Source: an uncultured Lachnospiraceae bacterium
Lineage (GTDB): Bacteria > Bacillota > Clostridia > Lachnospirales > Lachnospiraceae
NCBI GenBank assembly: GCA_900553355.1
Contig: USDK01000071.1
Location: 1 to 12,255, forward strand
Direction: 5' to 3'
Length of the DNA: 12,255 nucleotides
Shown here: positions 6,796-12,255 of the stretch, one piece after another
Layout: each line of letters starts with the position of its first letter
Numbering within the stretch: position 1 is the first letter of the stretch
The notes under the pieces: generated by a model
Databases searched by the model: none
What the model was told of the DNA's origin: nothing
What the model saw: only the letters and a program-made list of their open reading frames with translations
Position numbers and translations under genes: made by a program

Positions 6796-6858
6796 TAAAC
6801 CGTTATTGGGAGGCAGATAGAAAATAGTTGAGAAAAATTTCCATCTTCCCGAAACTGC

Positions 6859-6887
6859 TTGACAGGGGGAAAGTGTGGGATTAGTAT
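6859..6887 (+). promoter_or_regulatory. Promoter of the TetR gene
   Basis: A perfect TTGACA (6859-6864) is followed after 17 bp by TAGTAT (6882-6887). TATATT at 6885-6890 is a closer -10 match but at 20-bp spacing. Transcription would start near 6894, inside the operator palindromes. Confidence 0.7.
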
Positions 6888-6891
6888 ATTT

Positions 6892-6917
6892 GTAACAATG
6901 TTACGTAACGCTGTTAT
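6892..6917. promoter_or_regulatory. Tandem palindromic operator, probable TetR autoregulation
   Basis: GTAACAATGTTAC (6892-6904) is a perfect palindrome. The next 13 bases, GTAACGCTGTTAT (6905-6917), are an imperfect copy (10/13 identical) placed directly against it. Position at the transcription start and the palindromic form fit TetR-family autorepression; the binding protein is inferred. Confidence 0.65.
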
Positions 6918-6943
6918 AAATATTTTCTGAAAGTGGTGATGAA

Positions 6944-7567
6944 ATGGCGAAGCCAAAAGAAGGGGTTTCTGACAGGATTCTCAACTGTGCAAAAGAGGAA
7001 TTTATGGAGAAGGGGTATATGAATGCATCTCTCCGGGTCATTGCAGCGAAGGCAGGCACGACTACGGGCTCCATCTATACAAGATTTGGCGATAAAGAGG
7101 GCCTGTTTTCGGCAATTGTAGAGCCTGTGGCAGACGGAATGATGGAACGGTTCCTTAAAATTCAGGAAAGCTTCCACGAATTTGATCCGCAGGTACAGCG
7201 CGAGCAGATGGGCAGCTATACCTCAGATGAGATGGAGGGCCTGCTGAACTACATGTACGATTATTTTGATGAATTTTCCCTGTTGCTGGATGCGGCTTAC
7301 GGCACGAAGTTCCAGAGCTTTCTGGATAAGCTGGTGGATATCGAGGTAGAGTATACCTACAAATATATGGAGGCCACCGGCTGCAAAAGTGTTGCATCAG
7401 GGGCAGTGACTGAAGAGGTGATCCACCTTGTGGTGACGGCATATTTTAACGGAGTATTTGAAGTAATCCGCCATCGGATGAGCCGGGAAGAGGCAGGGAA
7501 ATATATCCATATCCTGCAGAAATACCATCTGGCGGGATTTGATACCATATTGTCACCAGAATCATAA
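6944..7567 (+). CDS. TetR/AcrR family transcriptional regulator
   Basis: A 207-residue dimeric repressor-type protein. The N-terminal DNA-binding domain (about 8-55) contains DRILNCAKEEFMEKGYMNAS and the helix-turn-helix LRVIAAKAGTTTGSIYTRFGDKEGLF, matching the TetR family closely. The rest is an all-helical ligand/dimer domain with no clue to the effector. The ribosome binding site is weak (GGTGAT at 6935-6940), unlike most genes here, which suggests low expression. It is divergent from yqeY and is followed 82 bp later by two ABC transporter genes on the same strand, its most likely targets besides itself. Tandem palindromes at its own transcription start support autoregulation. Confidence 0.94.
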   Translation: MAKPKEGVSDRILNCAKEEFMEKGYMNASLRVIAAKAGTTTGSIYTRFGDKEGLFSAIVEPVADGMMERFLKIQESFHEFDPQVQREQMGSYTSDEMEGLLNYMYDYFDEFSLLLDAAYGTKFQSFLDKLVDIEVEYTYKYMEATGCKSVASGAVTEEVIHLVVTAYFNGVFEVIRHRMSREEAGKYIHILQKYHLAGFDTILSPES

Positions 7568-7569
7568 AA

Positions 7570-7600
7570 CAGGGCTGTCTGGAATCTGCCGGGCAGCCTG
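7570..7600 (+). terminator. Weak terminator or attenuator-like hairpin after TetR gene
   Basis: CAGGGCTGTCTGG (7570-7582) pairs with CCGGGCAGCCTG (7589-7600) over about 12 bp with one bulged G, two wobbles and a 6-nt loop. It is followed only by AATTTGAG, so termination is probably partial; it may reduce read-through into the ABC genes. Confidence 0.45.
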
Positions 7601-7615
7601 AATTTGAGACTATGA

Positions 7616-7631
7616 GTTAGCTAAAACTAAC
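7616..7631. promoter_or_regulatory. GTTAG-N6-CTAAC palindrome, DtxR/MntR-like box
   Basis: GTTAG (7616-7620) and CTAAC (7627-7631) form a perfect inverted repeat 18 bp before the ABC start codon, just upstream of the ribosome binding site. The TTAG-N6-CTAA geometry equals that of the staphylococcal SirR/MntR-type box (TTAGGTTAACCTAA) and resembles DtxR half-sites. No convincing separate promoter is seen in this gap. The regulator assignment is inference. Confidence 0.4.
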
Positions 7632-7649
7632 AGAAAGAAGGAATGACCT

Positions 7650-9392
7650 ATGAAACAAAAAAGTCCGCTCCTGAGAATCTGGGAGATGGGAGAGTCAAGG
7701 AGGGGAGGGCTGATTGCCGCAGTGATTCTTGCGGTCATCGGCGTCATTGCCGGACTCCTTCCTTATTTTGCGGCGGCAGGTATTATGAGCGGCCTTTTAT
7801 CGGGAAAAAGTGAAGCGTCTTTTTACCTGTATCTGTGCTCTGTGGGGCTTCTGGGATATCTGCTCAGGACAGTACTCTATAATCTGGCGCTGTCCTGCTC
7901 CCACAAAGTTACATTTTCCATTTTAAAAGAAATCCGCAGGCGCGTACTGGAAAAGATGCCGAAAATGCCACTGGGAACCATCACCAACATTTCCAGCGGA
8001 AAAATGAAGCAGATGGTAGTGGATCAGATTGATAGCATGGAGACAACGCTGGCACATTTGCTGCCGGAGATGACATCGAACCTTCTGGCACCGGTGCTGG
8101 TACTGATCTGCCTGTTTTTGCTGGATTATCGAATGGCGCTGCTGTCCCTGATCTCGATCCCGGCAGGTATGTTTTTTATGATGTCCGTGATGGCCGGCTA
8201 CGGAAAGGACTATGAGGGCGCAGTGGCCACGACCCGGGCTATGAACGAAACAATCGTGGAATACATCAGCGGCATCGAAGTGATCAAGGCATTTAATCAG
8301 GGAAAACATTCTTACGAAAAATTTACAAACCGGGTGCTGGCTAATGCGTCTTACTATTATCAGTGGATGAAGAAATGCCAGTTCCGAGTTTCCCTTGGAT
8401 ATGCCGTGGCGCCGGCCACACTGGTGACGGTGCTGCCAGGCGGATGGCTGTTTTATCAGAATGGCAGCCTGAGTGCGGAAACGTTTGTGACTTCTCTCAT
8501 CCTTTCGCTGAGTATTGTGGGGCCTTTGATCGCGGCCATGGGATTTGTGGATAACCTGGCAAAGATCGGGACAACGGTATCCTTAGTGGATGAAGTGCTG
8601 GCCGGAGAGGAGCAGGTACATGGGATTACACCGGCAGTCCTTGGAAAGCCGGATATCTGCCTGGAAAGGATCTCCTTTGGATATGAGAAAGAAAAGGAGA
8701 TTTTGCATGAGATAGATCTTCAGATTCCGGCTGGCACCATGACTGCGCTGGTAGGGCCTTCCGGCAGCGGAAAGTCTACGATTGCCAGGCTGATCGCCGG
8801 ATTCTGGGATGTGAAGGAGGGCAGAATCATGCTGGGAGGCGTGGATGAACGTGATATTCCCTTAAAGCAGCTCTATGACCAGATGGCTTTTATCACCCAG
8901 GATAATTATCTCTTTGACGATACCATCCGGGAAAATATCCGTATGGGACGTATGACGGCAACTGATCAGGAAGTGGAAGCGGCAGCGAGGGCATCCGGAT
9001 GTGATGGATTTATCCGGAAGCTGGAGCAAGGGTACGACACAAAAGTGGGTGGAGGAGGCGCCCATCTTTCCGGCGGAGAATGCCAGCGTATTGCCATTGC
9101 CAGAGCTATGTTAAAGGATGCTCCGGTGGTCATTTTGGACGAGGCGACCGCCTACATTGACCCTGAAAATGAAGCGGTGGTACAGAAGGCGGTGGCAGAC
9201 CTGGTAAAAGGAAAGACTTTGATCGTGATCGCTCACCGGCTTTCTACCATCGTGGACGCAGACCAGATCGTGGTGGTAAATGACGGGCGAATTGAAGGAA
9301 CCGGGACTCATGAAGAATTAAGAAAGTCCAGTCCGCTCTATGAGAGTATGTGGCAGGCACATATCAGTACAAAGGAGGGAGATGTGGCATGA
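7650..9392 (+). CDS. ABC exporter-fold transporter, ATPase-permease subunit A
   Basis: A 580-residue half-transporter with an N-terminal six-helix membrane domain (about 20-310) fused to an ATPase domain (about 335-570). ATPase motifs are all canonical: Walker A GPSGSGKST (369-377), Q-loop ITQDNYLFDDT (Q417), signature LSGGECQR (473-480), Walker B VVILDE (493-498) and switch His IAHRLST (H529). 'IAGFWDVKEG' and 'DEATAYIDPENE' resemble the IrtAB/YbtPQ siderophore-transporter group, although lipid or drug export cannot be excluded. AAGGA (7638-7642) precedes the start. Its stop codon overlaps the next start (ATGA), implying a 1:1 heterodimer with the next protein. A TetR gene and a TTAG-type palindrome lie upstream. 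Confidence 0.93.
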   Translation: MKQKSPLLRIWEMGESRRGGLIAAVILAVIGVIAGLLPYFAAAGIMSGLLSGKSEASFYLYLCSVGLLGYLLRTVLYNLALSCSHKVTFSILKEIRRRVLEKMPKMPLGTITNISSGKMKQMVVDQIDSMETTLAHLLPEMTSNLLAPVLVLICLFLLDYRMALLSLISIPAGMFFMMSVMAGYGKDYEGAVATTRAMNETIVEYISGIEVIKAFNQGKHSYEKFTNRVLANASYYYQWMKKCQFRVSLGYAVAPATLVTVLPGGWLFYQNGSLSAETFVTSLILSLSIVGPLIAAMGFVDNLAKIGTTVSLVDEVLAGEEQVHGITPAVLGKPDICLERISFGYEKEKEILHEIDLQIPAGTMTALVGPSGSGKSTIARLIAGFWDVKEGRIMLGGVDERDIPLKQLYDQMAFITQDNYLFDDTIRENIRMGRMTATDQEVEAAARASGCDGFIRKLEQGYDTKVGGGGAHLSGGECQRIAIARAMLKDAPVVILDEATAYIDPENEAVVQKAVADLVKGKTLIVIAHRLSTIVDADQIVVVNDGRIEGTGTHEELRKSSPLYESMWQAHISTKEGDVA

Positions 9393-11119
9393 TAGAAGCA
9401 TTGCGGAAAATCTGGATCTTCGCAGGAGAAGAGAGAGGAAACATCAGGAAGTCAGTGGTGGCAGGATTTCTTAACGCGGTGTTTCATATGCTGGAGATCT
9501 GTGCCATCTATGTGACAGTCCAGGCTCTGGTCAATAAAGAGACGGGAAACCAGACAGCATTTCTTACTTTTGGCCTTGTTCTTGTCAGTATTCTTGGCGT
9601 GGCGGCCACCAAATATTTTTCCCAGCTTGAGCAGACTCATGCCGGATATTTTATGGCTGCAAATCAACGGATTAAGATTGCAGGAAAAATGAAGACGGTG
9701 CCGATGGGTTATTATAATGAAAACAGCCTGGGAGAGCTGACCGGCGTGACAACTACCGTGCTGGATAATGTAGAAACCATTGCACCGATGGTGCTGGTGG
9801 GAATCTTAGGAGGGCTGATCAATGCACTGGTATTTACGTTGATGATTCTTGTTTTTGAGTGGAGGATCGGATTAATCGTGCTGGCAGGTACGGCGGTATA
9901 TCTTGCGATTACTTCCCGGATGGAGAAGAAATCAGAAAAAACGGCGCCGGAACGGCAGAAATCTGAGGCTGTGCTGGTGGATGCGGTACTGGAATATGTA
10001 AAGGGCATGAGTGTGGTAAAGTCCTTTAATCTGGCAGGAAAAGGTGACCGCAGGCTCCAGGAAGCGCTGGAGTATAACCGGAAAAGTAATCTTAAGCTGG
10101 AGCAGATGTTTACGCCATATATCATGGCCCAGGGAATTGTACTGCAGGTTTCCAGCATTTTGATGATTCTTTTCGGACTGCGTTTTTATTTTCAGGGGAG
10201 CCTGGGACTTGGAGACGCACTTATGGTGGTGATCATTTCCTTCCTGGTGTTTTCCCAGATTGAATCTGCCGGAAGCGGTCTTTCCATGCTAAGGATCGTC
10301 AGCAGCTGTATCGATCATGCACAGGAGACGGATCAGATTCCACAGATGGATGAAAAGGGCCGGGACATCCGCCCCAGGACTCATGAGATCGTGTTTGAGG
10401 ACGTAGGATTTTCTTATGAAAAGAAAGAAATCTTTCATCATGTTTCCCTGGTTATCCCGGATCGAACGACTACAGCTGTCGTTGGCCCAAGCGGATCCGG
10501 AAAGACCACTCTTTGCAGCCTGATTGCCAGATTCTGGGATGTGGATCATGGACGGATCCAGATCGGCGGCCACGACGTCAGAGAGTATACGCTGGAATCC
10601 TTGATGGATCAGATCAGCATAGTTTTCCAGAAAGTATACCTTTTTGCTGATACCATAGAAAATAACATCAGATTCGGGTGTCCGGGCGCGTCCCATGAAG
10701 CGGTGGCGGAGGCGGCAAGAAAAGCCTGCTGTGATGACTTTATCGAGGCGCTTCCGGATGGATATGACACAGTGATCGGGGAAGGAGGAGCCACCCTGTC
10801 CGGCGGCGAGAAGCAGAGGATTTCCATTGCCAGGGCCATGCTGAAGAATGCGCCCATCATCATTTTCGATGAGGCTACGGCAAACGTGGATCCGGAGAAT
10901 GAGGACCGGCTGAAGAAGGCTATCGACGAGCTGACCAGGGATAAGACGATCATCATGATCGCTCACCGGCTGAAAACCGTACAAAACGCAGACCAGATCC
11001 TGGTGCTGGATGAGGGAAATATCGTACAGAGGGGAACACATGACACGCTGATCCGGCAGAGCGGAATCTATGCGGACTTTGTCTGGGGAAGAAATCAGGC
11101 GGACAGCTGGAGTCTGTAA
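9389..11119 (+). CDS. ABC exporter-fold transporter, ATPase-permease subunit B
   Basis: A 576-residue half-transporter and the presumed heterodimer partner of the preceding gene product. The membrane domain spans about residues 22-300; the ATPase domain carries Walker A GPSGSGKTT (366-374), Q-loop IVFQKVYLFADT (Q414), signature LSGGEKQR (470-477), Walker B IIIFDE (490-495) and H526 in IAHRLKT. Both subunits keep the catalytic Glu and an intact signature, so neither ATP site is degenerate, unlike BmrCD/TM287-288 heterodimers. 'IARFWDVDHGRI' and 'DEATANVDPENE' again recall IrtB/YbtQ. The open frame extends to 9350, but AGGAGG (9373-9378) and the ATGA overlap fix the start at 9389. A strong terminator follows immediately. 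The substrate is not proven. Confidence 0.93.
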   Translation: MIEALRKIWIFAGEERGNIRKSVVAGFLNAVFHMLEICAIYVTVQALVNKETGNQTAFLTFGLVLVSILGVAATKYFSQLEQTHAGYFMAANQRIKIAGKMKTVPMGYYNENSLGELTGVTTTVLDNVETIAPMVLVGILGGLINALVFTLMILVFEWRIGLIVLAGTAVYLAITSRMEKKSEKTAPERQKSEAVLVDAVLEYVKGMSVVKSFNLAGKGDRRLQEALEYNRKSNLKLEQMFTPYIMAQGIVLQVSSILMILFGLRFYFQGSLGLGDALMVVIISFLVFSQIESAGSGLSMLRIVSSCIDHAQETDQIPQMDEKGRDIRPRTHEIVFEDVGFSYEKKEIFHHVSLVIPDRTTTAVVGPSGSGKTTLCSLIARFWDVDHGRIQIGGHDVREYTLESLMDQISIVFQKVYLFADTIENNIRFGCPGASHEAVAEAARKACCDDFIEALPDGYDTVIGEGGATLSGGEKQRISIARAMLKNAPIIIFDEATANVDPENEDRLKKAIDELTRDKTIIMIAHRLKTVQNADQILVLDEGNIVQRGTHDTLIRQSGIYADFVWGRNQADSWSL

Positions 11120-11125
11120 AATGAG

Positions 11126-11159
11126 AAGCGGAACTGATCTAGGATCAGCTCCGCTTTTT
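11126..11159 (+). terminator. Strong intrinsic terminator of the ABC pair
   Basis: AAGCGGA (11126-11132) and CTGATC (11134-11139) pair with GATCAG (11143-11148) and TCCGCTT (11150-11156), giving 13 bp with one A/C mismatch and a TAG loop, followed by a T run to 11159. The minus-strand ATPase gene ends inside the right arm. Confidence 0.9.
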
Positions 11160-12255
11160 CCACTTCAGTAAAAATGCAGAATTAACGATGACCAGGACAG
11201 AACCTGCGTTGTGCACCAGGGCGCCGACGACCGGGTTCAGGATACCGGTGATAGCCAGAACAATGGCGATAAAGTTTAAGGTCATTGAAAAAGTCAGGTT
11301 ACATTTGATGGTAAACATCATGCGTTTTGCCAGACCAAGGAGATGGGGGATTTCCCTGATATCGTCATTAACCAGGGCAATGTCTGCCGCATCTACAGCA
11401 ATGTCGCTCCCTATGCCGCCCATGGCGATTCCGACAAAGGATTTTTTCAGCGCCGGGGCATCGTTGATGCCGTCGCCGATCATACAGACCTGATGTCCTT
11501 TGGCCTGCACATGGTCGATCCAGTTTAGTTTATCTTCCGGAAGACAGCTGGATTTTACTTCGTCGATCGACAGCTGGGAGGCGATATGATGGGCGGCATT
11601 TTCGTGGTCGCCGGTCAGCAGGACAGGGACGGCGCCGGAAGCTTTGACCCCGGCAATTGCCCTGGCGGCATTATCACGGAGAGTGTCTGCCAGCGCCAGA
11701 AATCCACAGAACTGCCCGTCAATGGCAGTCAGGATCAGCGTACAGCCTTCTTTGAGATATGCTTCCATCTGATCAGATGCCTGTCGGGGAATAAAAATCT
11801 GTTCTTCGTCCAGCATTTTCTGGTTTCCGGCCAGGATCGTCTCACCATTCTGGATACAGGATACACCGCGGCCGGGAATCATCTGAAAAGAATCAGAAGG
11901 CTCCGGCTTGTTTCCAGTCTTTTCTTGATAACACTGGACCACGGCCTTGCCAAGGGGATGCTCCGAGCGGAGTTCTGCAGAAGCCGTCTTTGCATACAGC
12001 ATATCATCAGTGATGCCGGGGTATAAGCTGTGGACGGCTGTCACCCGGGGCGTACCGTAGGTGAGGGTGCCGGTCTTGTCAAAGGTCAGATAGTGGACGC
12101 CTGAAAGGCGTTCCAGTGCATCTCCCTCTCGAACCAGGAAGCCATGACGGGTAGCGTTGCCGATGGCGGCCATGATGGCCGTGGGAGTGGCGAGAACCAA
12201 AGAGCAGGGGCAGAACACAACCAGGATGGTGACAGAACGGATAATTTCTCCGGTG
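11145..12255 (-). CDS. Heavy-metal P1B-type ATPase, C-terminal part (5' end outside window)
   Basis: The visible 369 residues start inside the membrane helix that carries the metal site; the N-terminal metal-binding and actuator domains lie beyond the right edge. Motifs in order are CPC (15-17) followed by SLVLATPTAIMAAIG, the phosphorylation loop FDKTGTLTYG (D59), the P1B-specific HP in SEHPLGKAV (99-100), TGDHENAA, hinge GDGINDAPAL (from 260) and two last membrane helices. The enzyme should use ATP to export a transition metal. The last helix reads VGALVHNAGSVLVIVNSAFLLKW. It lacks the Asp of Zn/Cd/Pb pumps (DxG) and the Met-Ser-Ser of Cu pumps, so the metal is uncertain; HN-x-[GS]-S is closer to CtpC-like pumps. 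The frame is open to the window edge, and the internal GTG at 12218 is not a real start. The stop lies within a terminator hairpin. Confidence 0.92.
   Translation of the reverse strand, partial: TGEIIRSVTILVVFCPCSLVLATPTAIMAAIGNATRHGFLVREGDALERLSGVHYLTFDKTGTLTYGTPRVTAVHSLYPGITDDMLYAKTASAELRSEHPLGKAVVQCYQEKTGNKPEPSDSFQMIPGRGVSCIQNGETILAGNQKMLDEEQIFIPRQASDQMEAYLKEGCTLILTAIDGQFCGFLALADTLRDNAARAIAGVKASGAVPVLLTGDHENAAHHIASQLSIDEVKSSCLPEDKLNWIDHVQAKGHQVCMIGDGINDAPALKKSFVGIAMGGIGSDIAVDAADIALVNDDIREIPHLLGLAKRMMFTIKCNLTFSMTLNFIAIVLAITGILNPVVGALVHNAGSVLVIVNSAFLLKWKKRS

Noticed and set aside
6323..6820. 165-codon plus-strand frame across yqeY
   Set aside because: Antisense to yqeY, which has correct length, promoter and ribosome binding site; the hydrophobic look of this frame is an artefact of reading helical charged codons in reverse.
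10289..11041. 250-codon open frame on the minus strand
   Set aside because: It lies entirely within the ATPase half of the second ABC gene, has no ribosome binding site or recognisable domain, and its composition is that expected of an antisense frame.
11586..12026. 146-codon plus-strand frame in the P-type ATPase region
   Set aside because: Antisense to clear ATPase motifs on the minus strand and without domain similarity.
1..12255. Phage defence island, biosynthetic cluster or CRISPR array
   Set aside because: All genes belong to common families, no regularly spaced long repeats with spacers exist, and no nuclease, helicase, integrase or synthase is encoded.

Overview
The window reads as ordinary chromosome of a low-to-mid GC Firmicute, most likely a gut Lachnospiraceae-type Clostridium (Blautia/Dorea/Ruminococcus-like). 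This is inferred from strong AGGAGG-type ribosome binding sites, TTGACA/TATAAT-type promoters, the long glutamine-dependent NadE, a C_GCAxxG_C_C-family protein and a YtrA-type GntR/ABC-2 cassette. No species call can be made from the sequence alone. There are 12 protein-coding genes (one cut by the right edge), no rRNA, tRNA or CRISPR array, and no intact mobile element.

Layout. (1) Positions 1-156 hold no gene but carry a degenerate tandem array in which GTCCCC-type words recur every 22 bp, plus a hairpin; it resembles the non-coding debris near REP/RAYT-type elements. (2) Positions 157-2094 are a three-gene operon: a YtrA-subfamily GntR repressor, an ABC ATPase and an ABC-2 permease. It is driven by a TTGACA-N17-TATACT promoter carrying four regulator-like half-sites exactly 10 bp apart. 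(3) A hairpin at 2108-2146, fused to an extended -10 promoter, separates this from a plus-strand housekeeping/redox cluster (2173-6234): a SAM methyltransferase, Hsp33 (hslO), NAD synthetase (nadE) and a small cysteine-rich C_GCAxxG_C_C protein. (4) A shared terminator at 6242-6281 lies between that cluster and the convergent yqeY (minus strand). (5) yqeY and a TetR-family regulator are divergently transcribed from two recognisable promoters; the TetR promoter carries two tandem palindromic operators. (6) Downstream of TetR lies a translationally coupled pair of half-size ABC exporter-fold proteins (7650-11119), similar in motifs to the IrtAB/YbtPQ group. They are preceded by a hairpin and by a TTAG-N6-CTAA palindrome that looks like a DtxR/MntR-family metalloregulator box. 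(7) A strong terminator ends the ABC pair and overlaps the 3' end of a convergent heavy-metal P1B-type ATPase that runs off the right edge.

How the genes work together. The left cassette is a self-regulated ABC-2 export or stress-response module. The middle cluster combines redox-regulated proteostasis (Hsp33), NAD synthesis and a probable redox-active cysteine protein. The right third may concern metals: an ABC pair of a type that includes siderophore transporters, a candidate metalloregulator box, and a metal ATPase next door. That last link is inference. I see nothing that I would call a clearly new system; the most unusual signals are regulatory (the 22-bp phased array, the 10-bp phased operator and the promoter-in-terminator arrangement).
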